Positions 34,260 to 42,059 of a stretch of DNA of 42,059 nt are shown piece by piece. Both the position numbers and the translations under genes were made by a program. Each line of letters begins with the position of its first letter. The first letter of the stretch is position 1. The DNA lies in contig CAMAWD010000057.1 of NCBI GenBank assembly GCA_945861785.1, positions 1-42,059 on the forward strand, written 5' to 3'. The DNA comes from Rhodoferax sp. OV413 (GTDB lineage: Bacteria; Pseudomonadota; Gammaproteobacteria; Burkholderiales; Burkholderiaceae_C). The notes below the pieces were generated by a model. That model made no database searches. It was not told the origin of the DNA and was given only the letters and a program-made list of their open reading frames with translations.

Positions 34260-35030
34260 ATGCGCTATTTCATAGTTTACGCTCATCCCGAGCCAAGATC
34301 ACTCAATGGTTCATTGAAAGATGCGGCTGTCCAGGCGTTGGAGGCCGCGGGACATCAGGTGAGAATATCCGACCTGTACGCAATGGGGTTCAAGGCGCAA
34401 GCGGATGCAGATGACTTTCCAGCGCGCGATTCCAAGGAGCGGCTGTTCTACCACCGCGCGAGCGGCGATGCCTTTGCTTCAGGTGCGCTTGCAGCCGATG
34501 TTGTGCGGGAGCATGAGAAACTGTTCTGGGCAGATGTGCTCGTGCTGCAATTTCCGCTTTGGTGGTTCAGCGTCCCCGCAATTCTCAAGGGCTGGATTGA
34601 CCGTGTCTTTGTCAATGGTCTGGCAATCGGGGTTCCGAAAGAAGGTACTAAGCAGTGGCTTCGTTATGGTGAAGGCCGATTTGCAGGCAAACGCGCCATG
34701 CTCGCAGTAACCACTGGGGGTCGCGAGGGCCAGTTTTCGGAGCGCGGCATCAATGGGCCCATTGATGATTTGCTGTTTCCATTGAATCACGGTCTATTTC
34801 ACTATGTCGGCATGGCGCCGCTGCGTCCGTTTGTCGCTTTTCAAACTGTAAGGACAACAGACGAAGAGTTTCAGCATATGCGGGCTCGCTATATCCATCG
34901 ACTCCTGGGAATTTGGCAGGATCAGCCAATCCCCTACCGGTTTGAAAATGGCGGCGAATATGAATCAAACGGTATTCTGCGAGCAGGCGTAGCTGAAGGT
35001 CACACAGGTTTTCGCGCGCACTGCGTCTGA
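34260..35030 (+). CDS. Flavodoxin-fold NAD(P)H:quinone reductase (NQO1/MdaB family)
   Basis: A 256-residue FMN/FAD enzyme that performs two-electron reduction of quinones or similar compounds. The N-terminus MRYFIVYAHPEPRSLNGSLK, then DVLVLQFPLWWFSVPAILKGWIDRVF, AMLAVTTGG and PLNHGLFHYVGMAPLRPF are typical. It lies 13 bp behind the hydratase with only a weak ribosome site. Its role in an acid-degradation island is unclear. Possible roles are reduction of a cyclic or quinonoid intermediate, or redox protection. Confidence 0.9.
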   Translation: MRYFIVYAHPEPRSLNGSLKDAAVQALEAAGHQVRISDLYAMGFKAQADADDFPARDSKERLFYHRASGDAFASGALAADVVREHEKLFWADVLVLQFPLWWFSVPAILKGWIDRVFVNGLAIGVPKEGTKQWLRYGEGRFAGKRAMLAVTTGGREGQFSERGINGPIDDLLFPLNHGLFHYVGMAPLRPFVAFQTVRTTDEEFQHMRARYIHRLLGIWQDQPIPYRFENGGEYESNGILRAGVAEGHTGFRAHCV

Positions 35031-35077
35031 TTGAGAAAAATGCGAGTTCTTGAACCACGTACAAAAGGAGACATGAC

Positions 35078-36694
35078 ATGAATTTGAGCTGGTGGTTAGA
35101 GAGAGCGGCAACTGAATATCCAGACAAGACGGCTATTGTCGACGCGTCGGACGAAAGCCTGACATACCGCGAGTTGCAGGGTTTGGTGAACCGGATCGGC
35201 AATGTGTTGCGCGAAGACATGGGAGTGCGGCCTGATGATGTGGTGGTCACCTGCATACGCGACAACTATCTGCATGTCGCAACCATGTTTGCGGTCATGC
35301 GCATTGGCGCGATTTTCAGCGGCCTGAACCACAAGCAGCTGCATGAAAAGTTTCATGCTGACATCGATCGCTGCAAACCCAAGGCCGCCATTGTGGCTTC
35401 CGAGTTTGGAGAAATTGCCGAACTGATCGGCGCCTATCCGGGTATCTCGATCGCCATGACAGATCAACGGCACCTGCGATTCAAGAATCTGAAGGAGCTT
35501 GCGCAGAACAGGTCTTCGGAACTTCGCGTCGAACCGCGCAGCCGTGACGATGTCGCAGCCATCAATTTCACGGCCGGCACCTCCGGCGCCTCAAAGGGCG
35601 TCATCTTTACGCACGGAAAACTTGAGACGTCTTGCTGGAGATCCATCTTTCTGGCGGGCGTCAACAGCAACTGCCGCAATCTATCGTTGGTTGGCATGTT
35701 TCATAGCGGTGGTATTGCCGACGCGGTGCGGCTTGTCATGGTGGGCGGTACGCTCTTGTGGAGTGAAGGTTGGGACGTCGAGCGCGTTGTGCGCATCATC
35801 CAGAAACACAAGGTGAACTTCGCCTACTACATCGTTCCCACCATGTTGCGCGATCTGATGCGCCACCCTTCCTGGAAGGAATTGGACATCAACGGTATGC
35901 GGACACACATTGCTGGCGAAGTAGTGCCGCCAGAAATACAACAGGCAATGCGCGAAAAGGGAGCCCAGGTTGGTGCCATGTACGGCATGACCGAACTGAT
36001 GCCGGTTTGCGCGCTCTCATCAACGCTCTACTACCGTGACGAGGGTGATCTGCCAGTCGGTTCTGCCGGAAAGCCCAACAAGGAATTCTGTGAGGTTGTC
36101 CTCAAGGACCAGCATACTGGCGTGACGCTGGAGGGCGGCGACGTCGAGGGCGAAATCTGCGTGCGCGGCGACGTTGTGACACCCGGCTATTACAACGACC
36201 CCGAGCGGACGGCGGCAGCCTTCGATGCCGATGGTTTCCTTCATACGCGAGATGTCGGGTTCCGTGACGCTGAAGGATGGTATTTCATTCGTGGACGAAC
36301 AGACGACATCATCAAATGTGGTGCCGAGAAGCTGTCCCTGCTTGAGATCGACGACCTGTTGCGAAATCACCCCAATGTGCGTGATGCTGCCTGTGTGGGT
36401 GTGGCACACGAGCGTTTCGGTGAAGTGCCAGCCGCCTTCATCGTGCTGCGCACTTCCCAGGACGAAGAGGATGCACGCGCGAGCCTCGATGAATTTTGCA
36501 TTGCCTCGATGGAAAGATGGAAGCGGCCACGGTTGTACGTTTTTGTCGATGCTATTCCTCGAACGGCTGCAAAGCAAACCAAGATGCAAGGCGCCATGAA
36601 GGCCCAGATCGTCGGTGTCAAAGTCATGAACGCAGACGGCGTGACGACGCTGAGTGCGCTGAAAGCAAGGTCAGCCGGCACTCCGATTGCGTGA
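35078..36694 (+). CDS. Second AMP-forming acyl-CoA ligase
   Basis: A 538-residue ligase of the ANL superfamily, FadD/long-chain-like. P-loop NFTAGTSGASKGVIFTHG (163-180), GAMYGMTELMP, and GWYFIRGRTDDIIKCGAEKLS with the hinge, then Lys in PRTAAKQTKMQG near the C-terminus. AAGGAG (35065-35070) lies seven bases before ATG 35078, better than the ATG at 35073. It is unlike the MACS-type ligase at 25148, so the island activates two different acids or two stages of one route (inference). The stop overlaps a possible GTG start of the next gene. Confidence 0.92.
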   Translation: MNLSWWLERAATEYPDKTAIVDASDESLTYRELQGLVNRIGNVLREDMGVRPDDVVVTCIRDNYLHVATMFAVMRIGAIFSGLNHKQLHEKFHADIDRCKPKAAIVASEFGEIAELIGAYPGISIAMTDQRHLRFKNLKELAQNRSSELRVEPRSRDDVAAINFTAGTSGASKGVIFTHGKLETSCWRSIFLAGVNSNCRNLSLVGMFHSGGIADAVRLVMVGGTLLWSEGWDVERVVRIIQKHKVNFAYYIVPTMLRDLMRHPSWKELDINGMRTHIAGEVVPPEIQQAMREKGAQVGAMYGMTELMPVCALSSTLYYRDEGDLPVGSAGKPNKEFCEVVLKDQHTGVTLEGGDVEGEICVRGDVVTPGYYNDPERTAAAFDADGFLHTRDVGFRDAEGWYFIRGRTDDIIKCGAEKLSLLEIDDLLRNHPNVRDAACVGVAHERFGEVPAAFIVLRTSQDEEDARASLDEFCIASMERWKRPRLYVFVDAIPRTAAKQTKMQGAMKAQIVGVKVMNADGVTTLSALKARSAGTPIA

Positions 36695-36708
36695 CCTTTG
36701 CGCCGGAT

Positions 36709-37488
36709 ATGTCTGAAACGAAATTGTCAGGACGGGTCGCAGTAGTCACCGGCGCGGCATCTGGTATCGGAGAGGCAATAGCCAAACTTTGCGTTGCGCA
36801 GGGCGCTCGCGTCGTGATGGTAGACAGCGACGCGATACGCCTTGATGCTGTCGCTAAGTCTATCGGAGGTAACACCATAACCCATCATGCCGACGTGGGG
36901 GCTCCCGATACGGCAGCCGTATATGTTGCGTTGGCGATGCGGCACTTTGGCCGTCTGGACACTGCGTTTCTGAATGCCGGCATTGCAGGGAAAGTTTGCC
37001 GAATTGAAGAAGTGGCAGTATCGGATTTCGATGAGGTGATGCGCATCAACGTGCGCAGCGTTTGGTCTGGCATTGCCGCGTTGTTCCCGGTCATGCAATC
37101 TGCGGGCGGCGGCAGCATCGTTGTCACAGCCTCGACAGGGGGCGTGCAGGGCGCACCGATGGTTGCACCCTATATCGCGAGCAAACACGCAGTGATCGGC
37201 CTGGTGAGATCTGCGGCGCTTGAAGGTGCGCGCTACAACATTCGTGTCAATGCGGTGGCCCCGGCGCCGATTGACACGCCGATGATGGCGCACATCGCAG
37301 CAGGGTTGGGGCGTGGTGACATGGAGCGTGCGCGGAATCGCACGCTCAGCCACATTCCGATGCGCAGATATGGGGGAGCGGACGAAGTGGCAAGAATGAT
37401 GTTGTTTCTCGCGTCCGACGATTCAAGTTATTCCACCGGTGCGGTGTTCTTGTCCGATGGCGGATCTACCGCAGGCATTTCGCTCTGA
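36709..37488 (+). CDS. Short-chain dehydrogenase/reductase (first of two)
   Basis: A 259-residue classical SDR. Cofactor motif GAASGIG (15-21), Asp39 after the second strand (favouring NAD), NAGIAG, and catalytic Ser142, Tyr155 and Lys159 in VTAS and YIASK. C-terminal LASDDSSYSTGAVFLSDGG is typical. Expected to oxidise a beta-hydroxyacyl-CoA or alcohol. The start is uncertain: ATG 36709 gives the family N-terminus, but GTG 36691 overlaps the upstream stop (GTGA) and would add six residues. Confidence 0.9.
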   Translation: MSETKLSGRVAVVTGAASGIGEAIAKLCVAQGARVVMVDSDAIRLDAVAKSIGGNTITHHADVGAPDTAAVYVALAMRHFGRLDTAFLNAGIAGKVCRIEEVAVSDFDEVMRINVRSVWSGIAALFPVMQSAGGGSIVVTASTGGVQGAPMVAPYIASKHAVIGLVRSAALEGARYNIRVNAVAPAPIDTPMMAHIAAGLGRGDMERARNRTLSHIPMRRYGGADEVARMMLFLASDDSSYSTGAVFLSDGGSTAGISL

Positions 37489-37509
37489 CAGGTTCTTTTT
37501 TTCGATTGG

Positions 37510-38277
37510 ATGTCTATTATGAAACTCAAAGGGAAAGTGGCCGTGGTCACTGGCGGTGCGAGCGGTCTGGGTGAGTCCACAGCCGAACATTTTGCGAAAG
37601 AAGGCGCCATCGTAGTGGTCGTTGACCAAAACATCGATGGAGCTAACCAGATCGCGGCGAAGCTTGCGGCGTCTGGTGCGACGACACTGTCAGTGCAAGT
37701 GGACGTGGCAGAAGAGAAACAGATCGAGGATTGTGTCGCGAAGGTCATTGCGCGCTTCGGCCAGATCGATATTCTGTTCAATTCTGCGGGTATCGCGCGC
37801 CTGAGGCCTTTCCTAGAAACCAGCGTTGAAGACTTTGATCTGGTTCACAGAGTCAATGTGCGAGGCACCTTCCTGATGGGGCAACAGGTGGCGCGTACCA
37901 TGGTCGGCCGGGGCGGCAACATTATCAATGTCGCCTCTGCATCAGGGCGGCGCGGCAACTACGGTCGCACGGCCTACGGCACAGGCAAGGCTGCGATCGT
38001 CATGATGACCGAAATCATGGCAGTCGAGTTAGCCATTCACAACATCCGGGTCAACGCAATTGCACCCGGACCGATTGAGACGCCAATCGTGGCGCCGCAA
38101 CTCACGGAAGCTGGGCGAAAGAGTTGGACTGCGGTTGTGCCCATGAACCGTTGGGGGCGCCCGGCAGAGATTGCCACCGCCGCTGTTTTCCTTGCATCTG
38201 AAGATTCTTCGTTTATTACCGGTCATTGTCTTGACGTTGACGGTGGCTTCTTTGCCGGCGGAATTCTCAAGCCGTAA
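37510..38277 (+). CDS. Short-chain dehydrogenase/reductase (second of two)
   Basis: A 255-residue classical SDR with GGASGLG (15-21), Asp39, NSAGIAR, Ser143, Tyr156 and Lys160 (YGTGK). SEDSSFITGHCLDVDGG lies near the end. It is related to, but clearly distinct from, its neighbour, which suggests successive or stereospecific oxidation steps rather than a recent copy. ATG 37519 is a possible alternative start. The gap to the previous gene is 21 bp, and the same operon is likely. Confidence 0.9.
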   Translation: MSIMKLKGKVAVVTGGASGLGESTAEHFAKEGAIVVVVDQNIDGANQIAAKLAASGATTLSVQVDVAEEKQIEDCVAKVIARFGQIDILFNSAGIARLRPFLETSVEDFDLVHRVNVRGTFLMGQQVARTMVGRGGNIINVASASGRRGNYGRTAYGTGKAAIVMMTEIMAVELAIHNIRVNAIAPGPIETPIVAPQLTEAGRKSWTAVVPMNRWGRPAEIATAAVFLASEDSSFITGHCLDVDGGFFAGGILKP

Positions 38278-38314
38278 GGTTCGAAATGGTCTCCATTCAA
38301 TCTGTCACAACCAA

Positions 38315-39361
38315 ATGATCGCTCAAACCGGCCGGACCATCGAAACCCGCTTCACCCGCCTCGTTGGCGTGCGCCATCCTGTTATGCAGGAAGGCCTGGG
38401 ACCCTACAAGACGGTGCGCCTGGCGGCGGCTGTAGCCAATGCCGGCGCCTTGGGCACAGTCAGCATTCCCGGAATTACCGAGGAACCGACGCGCGGGGCC
38501 CGTGTTCTTCGTGGCTACATTGAGGAAGCGTGCGCGCTCACGGATGGAATACTGGCAGTGAACATACCGGTGGGCGCGGACAAAGCGACGGGTAAAGTGC
38601 TTCCCTTCAGCGAAGCTTATGTGAGAGCGGTAGTGCAGTCGGTGCGCGATCCGATGATCGCCCAGCGCTTGCGTGTCATCACGACTTCCGCCGGCGCACC
38701 AGGCGTTGCGCGAGCGCTGATTGCCGACAGTGGACTCATTCACATCCACAAGGTAGGCGGCACCAGTCAGGCAATTCGCGCAGAGCGCGACGGAGTGGAT
38801 GCCATCATTGCTTCCGGCTATGAAGCAGGCGGCCACACGCATGCACGGCCCGTTCATACTTTTGTTCTGGTACCCAGCGTGGCGGAGGCCGTAAAGATCC
38901 CAGTCATCCTGGCAGGCGGCGCGCGCGATGGTCGCTCCCTTGCAGCAGCGCTGGCGATGGGCGCCGATGCAGTTGCGTTAGGCACGCGTTTCGTAGCGAG
39001 TCGGGACAACCCTGACTGGGATCCGGCGTATGCTGCGCGCATCCTTGCGGCCAAAGAAGGCGAGGACGTCGTTTTCTCCGCGATCTACGGCCCGTCAAGG
39101 GCGCTGCCAAGCGGCGGCATCGGCGAACTGGCGGCAATGATCGCAGCAGGCATCGACAACGACGCTTTGACACGCTTCAAGGACGAACGACTCATTGCTG
39201 GCCAGCGCGACGGCGACATGGAAGGGGGCATACTTCCCTGCGGTCAGATCGCGGGCGCGCTGCAGGAGCTCATTGATGTGGCCGAGTTCGTGCCGGGAAT
39301 GGTTGAACAGGCTTGCGAAATACTCGCGCATCTCGAAAAACTCATTGCCCGCAAATCTTGA
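38315..39361 (+). CDS. Nitronate monooxygenase/2-nitropropane dioxygenase family flavoprotein
   Basis: A 348-residue FMN TIM-barrel enzyme. Family signs are the start TRFTRLVGVRHPVMQ, AVANAGALGTVS, the flavin-loop ASGYEAGGHT with catalytic-position His174, VILAGGARDG and MGADAVALGTRF. It lacks a clear Shine-Dalgarno site. Members of this family in catabolic clusters often act as enoyl-thioester reductases or oxidases rather than on nitronates, so the substrate should be left open. It is the last gene of the island 2 operon, followed by non-coding DNA. Confidence 0.88.
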   Translation: MIAQTGRTIETRFTRLVGVRHPVMQEGLGPYKTVRLAAAVANAGALGTVSIPGITEEPTRGARVLRGYIEEACALTDGILAVNIPVGADKATGKVLPFSEAYVRAVVQSVRDPMIAQRLRVITTSAGAPGVARALIADSGLIHIHKVGGTSQAIRAERDGVDAIIASGYEAGGHTHARPVHTFVLVPSVAEAVKIPVILAGGARDGRSLAAALAMGADAVALGTRFVASRDNPDWDPAYAARILAAKEGEDVVFSAIYGPSRALPSGGIGELAAMIAAGIDNDALTRFKDERLIAGQRDGDMEGGILPCGQIAGALQELIDVAEFVPGMVEQACEILAHLEKLIARKS

Positions 39362-40050
39362 CGGGTGCGAAGATATTCAGTCGGGCGATTCAACTCGCGA
39401 CCGGGATGTGCGTAGCAAGTCAGCAGTAACACTTTCCAAAGGGTGTTTCTATGAAACGTCGGTACTTTCATGTCCTCTCCACTACCTTGGTGGAGCAGAA
39501 GCCAGATTGACCAGCCCGCCGACTGCCGGTGACCTGGCGCGACCCCGTTGAATTCACTGCTGAATGGCGTCAGTTCCTGGGCTCCTCGTCCAAGAGCATT
39601 GGTTCGCAATAGCAAGCAGCCGACGTTGAAGATGCCGCGCCAGAGCGGCACACAGTCATGTCGGGGTGCCACAACCGATACTCCGCCCGGCGACGGCGCT
39701 GGCGCTGGCGGGTGACGGCTTCGGGTAGAGATTATGTGGCTATGTGGCGACGGTGCAGCCTGCGCCGATAGCAATCGCGGCACCGGAGCCCACCTCACGC
39801 GCCCATTGACCGGCATCAGCATTCAAAAAGTTAGAACTTCCGTAATCCTGGCCATTCGCCGACTGCCTCCTGCTGCTCGACACGCGAAATAACTACTCAT
39901 TTGGAGAACCCTCTTTGTAGTCGCAGTTCTTCAGAGCAGATCTGCGAACGGCAGCTTTGGCACCCTGAATCTGAGCCGGTCTATGACCGCCTCGGGTCGC
40001 CTCCATACTGAACCGGCACAAACGAAAAGCCCATGGTGGGCATAACCCAC
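39362..40050. other. Gene-free stretch at the right of island 2
   Basis: About 690 bp without a supported gene. The frames seen are short, or antisense to the preceding gene, with no ribosome sites or recognisable families. No inverted-repeat terminator with a T-run was found after the last gene. It ends exactly where the 347-bp mutS-leader repeat starts. Confidence 0.45.
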
Positions 40051-40245
40051 ACCGCTTCACGAGGCTGTCATCGAACAAGGGGACCAGTTTCCTGAAAAGT
40101 ACCGTTGAGCGTGCGGCAGTCCCCGTTCAGTCCCCTTTGCACCCTGTTTCAAAGCTGTTCCCTCTCCGCCATTTGCAGTGGCGCCAGGCTTGAGTCGCCG
40201 TAAGTGGCTGTCAATAAAGGACAATGCGAAATTCAGCCGCCAATA

Positions 40246-40297
40246 AAGTCACACAGAAAATAGAAAAATACAAAGTGTTGTATTCGGCGTGTGACTT
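40246..40297. promoter_or_regulatory. Nested inverted repeat in the mutS leader
   Basis: The outer arms AAGTCACAC (40246-40254) and GTGTGACTT (40289-40297) are perfect complements. Inside lies AATACAA-agtg-TTGTATT (40267-40284), a perfect 7-bp stem with a 4-nt loop. The outer pair is kept in copy 2 (19500-19551), whose inner stem has mismatches. It could be a recombinase or regulator site, or a hairpin in the mutS transcript, 48 bp before the ATG. Confidence 0.6.
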
Positions 40298-40345
40298 TCC
40301 ATCAATCGTGCAAGACCGTTGATTCAAAAGAATAAATTTCAAGCA

Positions 40346-42059
40346 ATGCCCGCTGAAACCCCTCTCGCGGGGCATACACCAATGATGCAGCAGTACCTCG
40401 GCCTGAAAGCCGAGCACCCCGACACGCTGCTGCTCTACCGCATGGGCGACTTCTACGAATTGTTCTTCGCCGACGCCGAGAAGGCGGCCCGGCTGCTCAA
40501 CATCACGCTCACCCAGCGCGGGCAATCCGCAGGGCAGCCGGTCACCATGGCCGGGGTGCCGTTCCACTCGGTCGAGACCTACCTGGCACGCCTGATCAAA
40601 CTCGGCGAGTCGGTGGCCATCTGCGAGCAGGTGGGCGAGGTCAGCGGCAAGGGGCCGGTGGAGCGCAAAGTGGTGCGGGTGATCACCCCGGGCACGCTGA
40701 CCGATGCCGAATTGTTGTCCGACCGGGTCGAGTCCATCCTGCTGGCGGTGCACCAGGGGCCGCGCAACCAGTGTGGCCTGGCCTGGTTCAGCGTGACGCA
40801 GGGCGAGGTGCAACTGGCCCAGTGCGCTGCCGACGAGGTGGGTGACTGGCTGGTGCGCACCAGCCCCAGTGAGCTGCTGTACTCCGCGAGTGTCACCCCC
40901 GCCTTCGAAACCCGGCTCAAAGCCTGGAGCACGGCGCAGGCGTCGACGGTGACGGTGCGGCCGCAGTGGCAGTTCGACGCGGCGTTGGGCCAGCGCAAGC
41001 TGCAGGACCTGCTGCGTGTGGCGAGCCTGTCGGCCTGGAATGCACAGGACCTGCCCCAGGCGCATGCCGCTGCCGCAGCCCTGCTGGCCTACGCCGAACA
41101 CACCCAGGGCCAGCCCTTGTCGCATGTGCAGGGCATCGGCGTGCAGCACAACGACGAGCTGGTGCTGCTGCCGCAGACGACGCGGCGCAACCTGGAGCTG
41201 ACGCAGACCCTGCGCGGCGACCCCGCACCCACGCTTTTTTCGCAACTCGACACCTGCATGACAGGCATGGGCAGCCGCCTGCTGCGCCACTGGCTGCTGG
41301 AGCCACGCCGCGACCGCGCTGTGGCGCGCGCGCGCCTGCAGGCGATCGCCGCGCTGCGCGATGGCCCCTGGCAAAACCTGCGTGAACAGATCAAGGGCAG
41401 CACCGACATCGAACGTATCACTGCGCGCATCGCCCTGCGCCAGGTTCGGCCGCGCGAGCTGGTCGCATTGCGGATCACCCTGGGCAAGACGCGGCAACTG
41501 GAGTCCCCACTGAACGGGCTGGGCGAATGGCTGACCCAGCTGTCCCTGGACCTGCTGCCCACGCCCGGATGCGCTGAATTGGTGGCCAGCGCCATCAAGG
41601 AAGACCCCGCCGCCCTGGTCCGCGACGGCGGCGTCATCGCGACCGGTTTCGACGCCGAGCTCGACGAGCTGCGCGCCATCCAGGACAACTGCGACGTTTT
41701 TCTGCTCGACCTGGAGCAACGCGAGCGCGCCCGCACCGGCATCACCAACCTGCGGGTCCAGTTCAACAAGGTACACGGCTTTTATATCGAAGTGACACAG
41801 GGCCAGGCCGACAAGGTCCCGCCGGACTACCGCCGCCGCCAGACACTCAAGAACGCCGAACGTTTCATCACGCCCGAACTCAAGGCGTTCGAAGACAAAG
41901 CGCTCAGCGCACAGGATCGGGCGCTGGCGCGCGAGAAATTCCTGTACGAGCGCCTGCTGGACGGGTTGCAAGCCCACGTGCCCGGCCTGACCCGGGTCGC
42001 ACGCGCCCTGGCAACGCTGGACGCCTTGTGCTGCCTCACTGAGCGCTCCCTCACGCTGG
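40346..42059 (+). CDS. mutS: DNA mismatch repair protein MutS (C-terminus outside window)
   Basis: The first 571 residues of MutS, which recognises mismatches and recruits MutL. The usual full length is about 860-880, so the ATPase domain is outside the window. The mismatch-binding motif GDFYELF places Phe36 and Glu38 at the same numbers as in E. coli, supporting ATG 40346 over the ATG at 40382. Domain I motifs [24 protein letters not shown], then connector and lever regions ([51 protein letters not shown]) follow in order. Codons 1-17 lie within the island-supplied repeat. The ribosome site is weak (AAAAGAA, 13-19 bases upstream). No frameshift is seen. Confidence 0.97.
   Translation, partial: MPAETPLAGHTPMMQQYLGLKAEHPDTLLLYRMGDFYELFFADAEKAARLLNITLTQRGQSAGQPVTMAGVPFHSVETYLARLIKLGESVAICEQVGEVSGKGPVERKVVRVITPGTLTDAELLSDRVESILLAVHQGPRNQCGLAWFSVTQGEVQLAQCAADEVGDWLVRTSPSELLYSASVTPAFETRLKAWSTAQASTVTVRPQWQFDAALGQRKLQDLLRVASLSAWNAQDLPQAHAAAAALLAYAEHTQGQPLSHVQGIGVQHNDELVLLPQTTRRNLELTQTLRGDPAPTLFSQLDTCMTGMGSRLLRHWLLEPRRDRAVARARLQAIAALRDGPWQNLREQIKGSTDIERITARIALRQVRPRELVALRITLGKTRQLESPLNGLGEWLTQLSLDLLPTPGCAELVASAIKEDPAALVRDGGVIATGFDAELDELRAIQDNCDVFLLDLEQRERARTGITNLRVQFNKVHGFYIEVTQGQADKVPPDYRRRQTLKNAERFITPELKAFEDKALSAQDRALAREKFLYERLLDGLQAHVPGLTRVARALATLDALCCLTERSLTL
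40382..40397. other. Island junction core, copy 3 (within mutS codons 13-18)
   Basis: ATGATGCAGCAGTACC is identical to the cores at 14824 and 19636. To its right the sequence is mutS (TCGGCCTGAAA), unlike the island arm found after the other two. It marks the right junction of the tandem islands. Confidence 0.7.

Larger units (their letters stand above)
40051..40397 (+). repeat. mutS-leader repeat, copy 3 (right end of island 2, joined to mutS)
   Basis: Same length as and over 90 percent alike to 19305-19651. It contains the GTCCCC-N5-GTCCCC pair at 40119-40135, the leader and codons 1-17 of mutS. This copy alone continues into the rest of mutS, so it supplies the present promoter and start. 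Confidence 0.9.

Noticed and set aside
14560-40397. Tn7-like transposon explanation for the repeats (TGT...ACA ends)
   Set aside because: Some ends do begin TGTGACTT with a near-complement at the right, but transposition gives only short target duplications. Here about 280-350 bp including mutS codons is repeated, and no tns genes are present. Site-specific integration fits better.
40211-41977. 588-codon minus-strand frame opposite mutS
   Set aside because: Composition (Gln/His/Ala/Leu-rich) and position show it is the antisense shadow of mutS.

Overview
The window is high-GC DNA of a beta-proteobacterium, most likely Burkholderiales/Comamonadaceae. This is inferred from the monomeric isocitrate dehydrogenase, the DUF3348-DUF802-OmpA-DUF2894 cluster, LivK-type transporters and the MutS N-terminus. 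No rRNA, tRNA or CRISPR array was seen.

Layout. (1) 1-3548: monomeric icd (3' end outside the window), divergent from an AAA ATPase/DUF4143 gene that sits behind an inverted repeat. (2) 3580-7766, minus strand: four overlapping genes. DUF3348, a MotA/ExbB/ZorA-like membrane protein with a long helical tail (DUF802), a MotB/ZorB-like OmpA protein and DUF2894 together look like an uncharacterised ion-driven envelope motor. (3) 8214-13828: thiolase and a close mesaconyl-CoA C1-C4 transferase homologue (mct) on the plus strand, converging on a CitE-like lyase, an acyl-CoA dehydrogenase and a mesaconyl-C4-CoA hydratase (meh). This is a C5-dicarboxyl-CoA module shared with part of the 3-hydroxypropionate bi-cycle.

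(4) 14560-40397: two tandem islands inserted in the 5' end of mutS. The mutS leader plus its first 17 codons occurs three times (14560-14839, 19305-19651, 40051-40397). Only the last copy is joined to the rest of mutS. All share a 16-bp junction core, and the sequence just right of the core is the same in the first two. Island 1 (~4.8 kb) carries a HigBA toxin-antitoxin pair, a 152-bp IS-like remnant, a broken MocR regulator, and DUF2970 plus two multihaem cytochromes c. Island 2 (~20.7 kb, visibly lower GC) is a catabolic cassette. It holds a five-gene branched-chain-type ABC importer, a divergent FadR-type GntR regulator, two AMP-forming acyl-CoA ligases, an AtuA-like protein, a geranyl/methylcrotonyl-CoA-carboxylase-like enzyme with its alpha chain split in two, an enoyl-CoA hydratase, a quinone reductase, two SDRs and a nitronate-monooxygenase-like flavoprotein. 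(5) 40346-42059: mutS, cut by the window end.

How the parts may work together (inference): island 2 would import an acid, activate it with CoA, and carboxylate and hydrate it in the manner of acyclic-terpene or leucine catabolism, under control of the GntR regulator. Each island replaces the promoter and first codons of mutS at its right end, as SXT does for prfC, so mismatch repair stays intact but its expression may change with island gain or loss. No recombinase gene is visible in either island.
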